DNA from: Rikenellaceae bacterium
GTDB lineage: Bacteria; Bacteroidota; Bacteroidia; Bacteroidales; UBA932
NCBI GenBank assembly: GCA_900767405.1
Contig: CAAFZB010000044.1
Coordinates: 1 to 34,245 of the forward strand
Direction of reading: 5' to 3'
DNA: 34,245 nt
The notes below the pieces were generated by a model, which was not told where the DNA came from, did not search any database, and saw only the letters and a program-made list of their open reading frames with translations. Below, piece by piece: positions 24,108 through 31,182 of the stretch (positions are counted from its first letter, which is position 1; each line of letters opens with the position of its first letter). Position numbers and translations under genes: made by a program.

Positions 24108-25028
24108 ATGAAAAGACTTGTTTCGATTATTGCATTGGCACTTGCCACCGTTCCGGCATTCTGCCAGAAGTATGCTTCGAGAGCCGACGCCATTGCCGCC
24201 CAGCTCAAGGATCCCAAATCTGAGTACGTTGCAGTAGTCTCCCACCGCGGAGACTGGCGCAATTGGCCCGAGAATTCAATACCGGCCATCCAGTCACTCA
24301 TAAAGATGGGGGCCGACGTTATGGAACTTGACCTTAAAATGACAAAAGACAGCGTAATTGTGCTTTCCCACGACAGCACGATAGACCGCTGCACCAACGG
24401 TCACGGCAAAATAAGCGACTACACCTACCGGGAACTTCAGAAATTCTGTCTGGTCAAAGGCAACGGAGCAGGAATCGACACACTTCATATCCCTACGCTC
24501 CGCCAGGCGCTTGAAGTTTGCAAGGACAAAATTTGCGTAAACATAGACCAGGGTTACTGGTTTTATGACCTGGTACTCGAAATCACCGAAGACCTGGGCG
24601 TAACAGACCAGATTCTTATCAAAGGAAAGAGCCCGCTCAAGGAGGTTGCCGAAAAAATGGCTTCCCACCCCCACAATATGATGTATATGCCTATTGTAGA
24701 CGTTCAAAAGCCCAAAGGGCAGGAACTGCTGAATTCCTACCTCCAAAGCGGAACGGTTCCCATAGCATACGAAGTCTGCTGGCAGAGCGGGAAAGTGGAT
24801 TCCTGGGCGAAGACAATCCTTGACCAGGGCTCGAAGGTCTGGGTGAATACCCTATGGCCTTCCCTCTGTGGCGGGTACGGCAACGATGACGATGCCGCTT
24901 ACATTCAGGGGGCTGAAAAGGTTTACCAGCAGTATCTGGATGCAGGAGTCTCGATTATCCAGACCGACCGGCCCGAATTCCTCATCCGCTTTCTCGAAAG
25001 CAAAGGGCATCACACACTTCCCCGGTAG
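24108..25028 (+). CDS. Secreted glycerophosphodiester phosphodiesterase
   Basis: This 306-residue protein has a signal peptide (MKRLVSIIALALATVPAFC, cleaved near residue 20) and the GDPD catalytic set: H46 in SHRGD, E55 in WPENS, E73 and D75 in MELDLKMTKD, and H88 in SHDSTIDR. GDPDs release glycerol-3-phosphate and an alcohol from deacylated phospholipids in the periplasm. The frame continues upstream but ATG 24108 gives the signal peptide and lies behind the -7 box. A tail-to-tail 35-bp gap with a 12-bp palindrome separates it from the GH3 gene. Confidence 0.92.
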   Translation: MKRLVSIIALALATVPAFCQKYASRADAIAAQLKDPKSEYVAVVSHRGDWRNWPENSIPAIQSLIKMGADVMELDLKMTKDSVIVLSHDSTIDRCTNGHGKISDYTYRELQKFCLVKGNGAGIDTLHIPTLRQALEVCKDKICVNIDQGYWFYDLVLEITEDLGVTDQILIKGKSPLKEVAEKMASHPHNMMYMPIVDVQKPKGQELLNSYLQSGTVPIAYEVCWQSGKVDSWAKTILDQGSKVWVNTLWPSLCGGYGNDDDAAYIQGAEKVYQQYLDAGVSIIQTDRPEFLIRFLESKGHHTLPR

Positions 25029-25031
25029 AGT

Positions 25032-25043
25032 TTTCCCGGGAAA
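25032..25043. other. Palindrome TTTCCCGGGAAA between convergent genes
   Basis: A 12-bp perfect palindrome in the 35-bp gap between the convergent glycerophosphodiesterase and GH3 genes. It could form a short bidirectional terminator together with the nearby CCCGG/CCGGG elements, but there is no T-run, so this is uncertain. Confidence 0.3.
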
Positions 25044-25063
25044 GGTGTACTGGCCGAAGGAGG

Positions 25064-27343
25064 TTACCTGAGAGAATAGCGCGCAACCCTGGCGTCCTTG
25101 ATGACTCCGCTCCAATTCAGTCCGAAGGCAAAATCATAGACATTCCCGCAGGAGTCTTTGTAGCACTCCATATCACAGGAAACATCTTCGAACTGTTCTT
25201 CGACAGTTCTCATATTGGCAGGCATCTGGCAAGGAAGAAGGCCGTAAGGCTCGGCTTTGCCGCTTATAAGGTCAAGAATGGCATTGTTGCATACCCCGAA
25301 GCCTATGAGCAGGGCATCACACCAAGGCTCTATCTCGGCAGGAACGAAAGGACGCTCGGTAGCCACATATACTATTACAGGCTTTTCTCCCATAAGTTTC
25401 TTCGTGTTCTCAACCAGATGCATATCGTCCTCATTGGAAGAAGTTTCGGTTAGACCGCGGTATCCCCTGTCGGCCGAAGCCTCCTGAGGGTCGCCTCCGG
25501 CAATACTGTGCTGTCTGGCATAGTCGGCACGGTAGGGGCCCCACTGAAGACTGACAGGCTGGTACCTGCCCTCCTTCGTACGGTCTTCATTCTGCAGATA
25601 GCCCCAGTGTCCTACCGGACTATGTATGTAAACTACTGCGAAGTCGGCCTCCTGCGGGGTTTCTGCAACATCGTAATATTGTCCCAGAAGCTCCTTGGAA
25701 ACAGGATATTCGTCATACGCCTTTGTAGGATTCATCCAATGGGTAAGACCGGCAGGAACGTGACGCAGGGGTTCATAAACCTTCAGGCGCTTCCCGTCTG
25801 CACAAACCTGCGGCAATGCAGAAACGTTCTTGAGCATTACCACAGACTTGAGCTGGGCATCATATCCGGCCTCGACAAACTCCTTGCAACCCACCACCCT
25901 GGCGGCATTTTCGGGGTCAACGTAGGGATTCTCGAAGTTTCCTACATTGAAAATATTCACAAGCAGCCGCACGGCAGACTGTTCGAACCTTTCCCTTGCA
26001 CTCTGCTCTCCGTATTTCTGTGTCCAAAGGTCATAGGCCTCCATACTTATGGCATTGTCGCTGGCTCCGCCAAGCTGGTCTACACCAGCCTCGAAGCATT
26101 TCAGCCGACGCTCGGCCTTGGTGGCAAGTTCCATTCCCCAAGGGGTACCGGTCTTCCCCGAAACCCTGTCCCAGGGCAACGCATTGTCATTCACTACGCC
26201 CCAGTCGGTGCAGACTACTCCTTCGTAGGAACATTTGTCCCGGAGCAATTCCTGAATTATATAACGGCTGAAACTGTTGCCTACATTCTCACCGTCGGGA
26301 GACTGGTTGTAAGGAATTGTATAATAAGGCATTACAGCCGATGCTTTGCGGGTGTTCCCGGGGAGGTCGAACGCCCCGTCGACAAACGGCATCATCTGCT
26401 GCTGCAGATTCCCTCCCGGATAAACGGCATATTTCCCTATGCCAAAGTGAGCATCCCTTCCTGCTTCTCCTGCGCCACCGCCGGGCCAGTGTTTAACCAT
26501 ACAGTTCACCGACTGCTCTCCCCAGCCGGTCTTGCTTCCCGGAGTATTCTGGAAAGCTTCGCAATAGGCCTGGACAATGTCGCGAAGCAGAACGGGATCT
26601 TCGGCAAAAGTACCGTAGAACCGTCTCCAACGAGGTTCCGAAGCAACGTCTGCCTGCGGCGACAAAGCCGTGGTGATACCCAGCGCACGATATTCCGCCG
26701 AGCATACTTCGCCGTGGCGGCGTATTACATCCATATCGAAGGTAGCACCCATTCCCATCTCGCGGGGCCATTTGCTTATGTCATTTTCTCCCACCGGGTC
26801 GTATTCACCATCGGGTTCCGGCACATAATTGTTCACGTTGGCCGACCCGTTGGTGTAATTTCTCGGATCCGAGCTGTTGTTGGAAGGTATCCCGAAAGGT
26901 TCGGCTTCGCAAAAAGCCTGCACAGCATTCGACCACGCAGCGCCAACAGCCGCATCCTTGACATTGCGTACCAGCATATGACGAATATAATCCTCTCTGA
27001 GATATTTTTTCTGACGGCTGGACAAAGTCGCAGAATCGGCATCCACCGCACTGGAATACAACATAAGCCCGCAGATACGTTCTACGGGCAACTGACTTGC
27101 AAGGTCCTTTGCACGCTGCACGGCACTCTTTCGCCAGTCTTCATACACGTCGAGCTCTCCGTTGCCGTTGAGATCCTTGAACGCAAAGCCGTCTTCCCGA
27201 AGGATTTTTGCCGAAGTAAAGCCTAAGACAGGACCTTTCGTCTGATGGACAAGCGTATAACCGTCCTTCTGCTCATAGCATACCTCATTTCTGCCACAAG
27301 CCAGCAGGGCAAGCGACAAAACAATAAGAATTGTTTTTTTCAT
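25064..27343 (-). CDS. GH3 family glycosidase lipoprotein
   Basis: A 759-residue glycoside hydrolase anchored by a lipobox (LLAC, C16). A calcium-loop-like DLNGNGELD (57-65) follows the anchor. The GH3 N-terminal TIM barrel shows RW[R]RFYGTFAEDP (239-250), KHWPGGG (284-290) and the nucleophile D380 in VVCTDWGV. The C-terminal alpha/beta sandwich includes SVVMLKN and VIVYVATERPF. Likely a beta-glucosidase- or beta-xylosidase-type enzyme on the cell surface or periplasm; the sugar is not determined by sequence. It lies 6 nt behind the amidotransferase-like gene, last in the nagB-aroC operon. Confidence 0.92.
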   Translation of the reverse strand: MKKTILIVLSLALLACGRNEVCYEQKDGYTLVHQTKGPVLGFTSAKILREDGFAFKDLNGNGELDVYEDWRKSAVQRAKDLASQLPVERICGLMLYSSAVDADSATLSSRQKKYLREDYIRHMLVRNVKDAAVGAAWSNAVQAFCEAEPFGIPSNNSSDPRNYTNGSANVNNYVPEPDGEYDPVGENDISKWPREMGMGATFDMDVIRRHGEVCSAEYRALGITTALSPQADVASEPRWRRFYGTFAEDPVLLRDIVQAYCEAFQNTPGSKTGWGEQSVNCMVKHWPGGGAGEAGRDAHFGIGKYAVYPGGNLQQQMMPFVDGAFDLPGNTRKASAVMPYYTIPYNQSPDGENVGNSFSRYIIQELLRDKCSYEGVVCTDWGVVNDNALPWDRVSGKTGTPWGMELATKAERRLKCFEAGVDQLGGASDNAISMEAYDLWTQKYGEQSARERFEQSAVRLLVNIFNVGNFENPYVDPENAARVVGCKEFVEAGYDAQLKSVVMLKNVSALPQVCADGKRLKVYEPLRHVPAGLTHWMNPTKAYDEYPVSKELLGQYYDVAETPQEADFAVVYIHSPVGHWGYLQNEDRTKEGRYQPVSLQWGPYRADYARQHSIAGGDPQEASADRGYRGLTETSSNEDDMHLVENTKKLMGEKPVIVYVATERPFVPAEIEPWCDALLIGFGVCNNAILDLISGKAEPYGLLPCQMPANMRTVEEQFEDVSCDMECYKDSCGNVYDFAFGLNWSGVIKDARVARYSLR

Positions 27344-27349
27344 AAGTTT

Positions 27350-28159
27350 TTATTTTGTGGAGGCAAATGACTCCGAGGCTTTTACCAAAGCTTCGAATAT
27401 AGGCAGGAACTGCGTATAGTTGCCATCAACCAGCATCAGTTCGGGATGGAACTGAAGTCCGAGAAGCCATCCGAGCGCATCTTCGTAACCTTCTATTTTT
27501 GAGCAGCGCTCTACGGCCTCAACTACTCCGTCAGATGCAACTGCCGTGGCTTTCAAGCCTTCAGGCATTTTCTTTATGCACTGGTGATGCCAGGAGTTCA
27601 CAGCTGTTTTCTCCACTCCCAGAAGGGAATGAAGCATAGAACCCTTTTCTATTGTAATGCTATGGTTGGGATATTGGGGGTCGGAAGGGGAATTCACGTG
27701 CTTGACATTTCCCGGAATCATTGAAGGAATATCCTGATACAGAGAACCTCCGAATGCCGCGGCAAAGCACTGCTCTCCCCTGCAAATACCCAGTATCGGA
27801 ATTCCCTTGGCAACCGCATAGCGCATTGTCTTTATATCGAATTCGTCCCTTTCCGGCTCTACCCTTTTCAGTTCCCTGCGGGGTTCTTCTCCATATCCCA
27901 GAGGGTTGAAATCTCCGCCTCCTGTCATAATAATGCCATCGACCATAGAAAGTATCCTTTCAAGGTCCTCGTCATTTTTGGTGAGCGGTATGATAAATGG
28001 AATGCCTCCAGCCAGTTCGACACTTTTTATGTAATGGAGGCCTGCCTGACAGTATCCGCCGCTATTGAAGGAAGATATGCCTATGACAGGCTTGACAGCA
28101 AACAGACTTACAGAAAATACAAGGACAGATAGGACTGTCGTCAAAAGATAGCGTTTCAT
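27350..28159 (-). CDS. Secreted class I glutamine amidotransferase-like hydrolase (peptidase C26)
   Basis: A 269-residue protein with a signal peptide (MKRYLLTTVLSVLVFSVSLFA). The C26 fold has the nucleophile C126 in GICRGEQ, H238 and E240 in GLQFHPE, as in PuuD (gamma-glutamyl-GABA hydrolase). An extended upstream frame was rejected: ATG 28159 gives the signal peptide and sits 14 nt after aroC. Export is unusual for this enzyme class, which is normally cytosolic; a periplasmic gamma-glutamyl substrate is plausible. Confidence 0.85.
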   Translation of the reverse strand: MKRYLLTTVLSVLVFSVSLFAVKPVIGISSFNSGGYCQAGLHYIKSVELAGGIPFIIPLTKNDEDLERILSMVDGIIMTGGGDFNPLGYGEEPRRELKRVEPERDEFDIKTMRYAVAKGIPILGICRGEQCFAAAFGGSLYQDIPSMIPGNVKHVNSPSDPQYPNHSITIEKGSMLHSLLGVEKTAVNSWHHQCIKKMPEGLKATAVASDGVVEAVERCSKIEGYEDALGWLLGLQFHPELMLVDGNYTQFLPIFEALVKASESFASTK

Positions 28160-28173
28160 ATATAAAGAGGTTT

Positions 28174-29136
28174 TCAGATCAAATCGGCAAGCACAATGGC
28201 CGTCATAGCTTCCACTATGACAGGGACACGGCGTGCAAAACAAACGTCGTGGCGGCCCTTGACACTCAGGGTGCCCGGCGCATTCTTGGAATAGTCCCAG
28301 GTCTGCTGAGGCTTGGAAATGCTCGACGTGGGCTTTACCGCAACCCTGAAATGGAGCGGTGCCCCGTTGCTTATCCCTCCGTTCACTCCCCCGCTTCCAT
28401 TCTTGACAGGCCCGTCTGGACCGAAGGGGTCGTTGTGCTCGGAGCCTTTCATTGCAGCCGCTCCAAAGCCGTCACCAAACTCTATGCCCCTGATACCGGG
28501 GATAGAGAATATTGCGTGTGAGACAAGTGACTCCACGCTGTCCCAGAAAGGCTCTCCAAGGCCTATGGGCATTTCTTTTACGGTGCATTCTATAACCGCC
28601 CCCAAGGAGTCTCCCTCCTGTGCGGCGCTTTTAATCATATCGTCCCAGCGGGTCTTGTCCTTGCACCCTCCCACTTCGACCAGTTCTGAACGGAAATCAA
28701 TTCCTTCCAGGACTTTTTTGGCAACCACGCCGGCTGCCACTATGGGCAGGGTGAGACGCCCGGAGAAATGACCGCCACCCCTGGGGTCATTTGCCCAATC
28801 CCATTTTACCGCCGCCACATAGTCGGCGTGCCCGGGTCTTGGAACAGCATCGAAAAGACCGTAGTCCTGAGGTCTGGTGTCCCTGTTGTCAAATACGATA
28901 CACAGCGGAGCTCCGGTAGTATGCCCCTCATATACTCCACTTAATATATGAGGGACATCATCTTCCTTGCGTTCGGTCGTTCCCGTCTCTCCGGCAGCTC
29001 TGCGCCCCAGATCACTCGCAAAATCGGCCTCACACAATTCTATGTTCTCGGGCACGCCGTCTATCACGACGCCGACCTGAGGACCGTGAGACTCTCCGAA
29101 TACCGATACGCGGAATATTCTGCCGAAACTGTTCAT
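28174..29136 (-). CDS. aroC: Chorismate synthase AroC (clostridial-type signature)
   Basis: The enzyme converts EPSP to chorismate with reduced FMN. The 320-residue protein is shorter than the usual 350-360. Family motifs: FGESHG near the start, RPGHADYVAAVKW, GRHDVCFARRVP and VEAMTAIVLAD. The active-site loop reads GGGHFSGRLT rather than GGGRSSARET; from memory the first form is that of Clostridia and the second that of Bacteroides. It follows nagB by 18 nt, an unusual pairing. Confidence 0.92.
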   Translation of the reverse strand: MNSFGRIFRVSVFGESHGPQVGVVIDGVPENIELCEADFASDLGRRAAGETGTTERKEDDVPHILSGVYEGHTTGAPLCIVFDNRDTRPQDYGLFDAVPRPGHADYVAAVKWDWANDPRGGGHFSGRLTLPIVAAGVVAKKVLEGIDFRSELVEVGGCKDKTRWDDMIKSAAQEGDSLGAVIECTVKEMPIGLGEPFWDSVESLVSHAIFSIPGIRGIEFGDGFGAAAMKGSEHNDPFGPDGPVKNGSGGVNGGISNGAPLHFRVAVKPTSSISKPQQTWDYSKNAPGTLSVKGRHDVCFARRVPVIVEAMTAIVLADLI

Positions 29137-29154
29137 AGACCTGCCGTGAACAGA

Positions 29155-29949
29155 CTAGAGTTTCTCTGCTACCTCAACTGCCTTGAAGTACTTGTAGGAA
29201 TTGACCTTGATTTCTCCTACTGCAGCCTCATCGCAGACAATAATGCCGTTCTGATGATTCTGAAGGGCAGAGACAGTGCACATATGGCTGTATGCTCCCT
29301 CTACTGCATCGTGGATTGCACGGGCCTTCTTGGGGCCGAATGCCAGAATCACGACTTCCTTGGAGTCTGTAACCGTAGCTACGCCTACAGAAAGAGCCTG
29401 CTTGGGAACGAGGTTCATATCTCCGCCGAAGAAGCGTGAATTCACGATGCGCGTATCTTCGGTAAGGGTTACAACGCGGGTACGTGAAGTAAGAGGAGAG
29501 AAAGGCTCGTTGAAAGCAATGTGTCCGTCTTCACCGATACCGCCCAGGAAAAGGTCGAATCCTCCGGCGGCGACGATGGCTTTTTCGTAAGCTTCGCATT
29601 CTGCGTCAAGGTCCTTGGCATTTCCGTTGAGGATGTGGATATTCTGAGCGGGCTCGTCTATGTGGTCGAAGAAATTCCTGTGCATAAATGAGTGGTAGCT
29701 CTCGGGATGAGACTCGGGAAGTCCTACGTATTCATCCATATTGAAAGAAATGACATTCTTGAACGACACCTCTCCGGCTTTTACCATTCTTGCAAGTTCT
29801 GCATAAGTCTCGATGGGAGTGGAGCCTGTGCACAGACCCAGAACGAAGGGTTTGTCGCTTACCTTTGCCTTTGCGTTGATTTTATCTGCAATGTGACGAG
29901 CGGCCCACAGTGAACCGTTCTTACTGTTTTCCTTGATAATGAGTTTCAT
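29155..29949 (-). CDS. nagB: Glucosamine-6-phosphate deaminase NagB
   Basis: NagB converts glucosamine-6-phosphate to fructose-6-phosphate and ammonia. The 264-residue protein keeps the catalytic residues at the E. coli positions: D72 in FNMDEYVG, and D141, H143 and E148 in GEDGHIAFNE. The substrate loop GSTPIETY is also present. It is divergent from nagA and opens a minus-strand operon nagB-aroC-C26-GH3. Confidence 0.96.
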   Translation of the reverse strand: MKLIIKENSKNGSLWAARHIADKINAKAKVSDKPFVLGLCTGSTPIETYAELARMVKAGEVSFKNVISFNMDEYVGLPESHPESYHSFMHRNFFDHIDEPAQNIHILNGNAKDLDAECEAYEKAIVAAGGFDLFLGGIGEDGHIAFNEPFSPLTSRTRVVTLTEDTRIVNSRFFGGDMNLVPKQALSVGVATVTDSKEVVILAFGPKKARAIHDAVEGAYSHMCTVSALQNHQNGIIVCDEAAVGEIKVNSYKYFKAVEVAEKL

Positions 29950-29979
29950 ATTATGCGTGATTTAATTCTGTTTCTCTTA

Positions 29980-30010
29980 CAAAATTACTAATTTTACACA
30001 ATCAAACAAA
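29980..30010 (-). promoter_or_regulatory. Promoter of nagB: TTTG-N19-TAATTTTG
   Basis: On the minus strand TTTG (30007-30010), 19 nt, then TAATTTTG (29980-29987). The leader is about 27 nt. The box is 1 bp from the divergent nagA box. Confidence 0.75.
29989..29996 (+). promoter_or_regulatory. -7 box TAATTTTA of nagA
   Basis: TAATTTTA, one base off the consensus, followed by C, lies 25 nt before the nagA ATG. With the nagB box it makes a nearly perfect palindrome centred on 29988. The -33 region is weak. Confidence 0.5.
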
Positions 30011-30021
30011 GTTTACAGCAA

Positions 30022-31182
30022 ATGTCAGAGATAATAAAAATCGTAGGCGGAAATGTCTACACCCCCGCAGGAGTCAAAAAAGACGCTACGGTCATTGTTG
30101 AGAACGGCAGAATATCCCAAATCACTACCGACAGCGTTGAAATTCCCGAAGCGCAGACCGTATGCGCCAAAGGGCTCAACGTAGTTCCCGGAGGAATCGA
30201 CCTTCACATTCACGGTGGTGGAGGAAGAGATTATATGGAAGGTACTCCCGAGGCATTCAAGGTTGCGGTTGAATCACACTTGATGCACGGAACCACAGCT
30301 ATTTATCCTACGTTAAGTTCATCATCGGTTCAGATGATTATGGATGCCGCCGCAACCTGTGAGGGAATGATGAAACCCGACAGTCCCGTTATGGGCCTGC
30401 ACCTTGAGGGACCCTATTTCAACCCCAAGAAAGCCGGAGCTCAGATACCCGAATATATCACCCCTCCCATCAAGAAGGACTACGAGATGATTCTGGGCAG
30501 CACAAAGAGTATCAAGCGCTGGGATTCCGCTCCCGAACTTCCCGGAACCGAGGAATTCGGCAAGTGCCTGCGCGAACACGGAGTTGTCGCTGCAATCGCC
30601 CATACCAATGCCGAATATGACGACGTAAAGCGTGCGTTCGATGCGGGATATACCCACGCAACCCATTTCTACAATGCTATGACTCTTGCCCACAACGTCC
30701 GCGAGTTCAAGCACGAAGGCACCGTCGAGAGCGTATATGCCATTCCTCAGATGACTGTAGAGATGATTACCGACGGTATTCACGTTCCCCCTACCATCCT
30801 GAGGATGATTTACCTTGTCAAGGGTGTTGAGAGAACTGCCCTCATTACCGATGCCCTTGCCTGCTCGGCTTCTGACAGCAGCTATGTATTCGACCCCAGA
30901 GTCATTATCGAAGATGGTGTCTGCAAACTTTCAGACCGTTCGGCCCTGGCCGGAAGCATAGCCACAATGGACCGCCTCATAAGGACCGCGGTAAAGAATG
31001 CCGGCATTCCTTTCGCCGATGCAATAAGGATGAGTTCGGAAACTCCTGCCCGCATTATGGGAATCGACCGTATCAAGGGCTCCCTCATACCGGGCAAAGA
31101 TGCCGATATATGTTTCTACGACAATGACTGCGAACTCAAGTTCGTTATGCAGTACGGAAAGATTGTCCGCAACGATATCTAG
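30022..31182 (+). CDS. nagA: N-acetylglucosamine-6-phosphate deacetylase NagA
   Basis: NagA removes acetate from GlcNAc-6-phosphate, feeding NagB. The 386-residue amidohydrolase shows HIHG (H62, H64), LHLEGPYF with the metal Glu, IAHTNAEY, ATHFYNAM and the catalytic Asp in LITDAL. It faces nagB divergently, and its TAG overlaps the aroDA stop by 4 nt (CTAG). Confidence 0.95.
   Translation: MSEIIKIVGGNVYTPAGVKKDATVIVENGRISQITTDSVEIPEAQTVCAKGLNVVPGGIDLHIHGGGGRDYMEGTPEAFKVAVESHLMHGTTAIYPTLSSSSVQMIMDAAATCEGMMKPDSPVMGLHLEGPYFNPKKAGAQIPEYITPPIKKDYEMILGSTKSIKRWDSAPELPGTEEFGKCLREHGVVAAIAHTNAEYDDVKRAFDAGYTHATHFYNAMTLAHNVREFKHEGTVESVYAIPQMTVEMITDGIHVPPTILRMIYLVKGVERTALITDALACSASDSSYVFDPRVIIEDGVCKLSDRSALAGSIATMDRLIRTAVKNAGIPFADAIRMSSETPARIMGIDRIKGSLIPGKDADICFYDNDCELKFVMQYGKIVRNDI

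Noticed and set aside
25032..25043. Palindrome as a confident terminator
   Set aside because: It has no loop and no T-run; kept only as a low-confidence site.
25508..27226. Long open frame of 572 residues on the plus strand
   Set aside because: It lies antisense to the GH3 gene, which has a lipobox, full GH3 motifs and normal length. The antisense product shows no signal, domain or start context.
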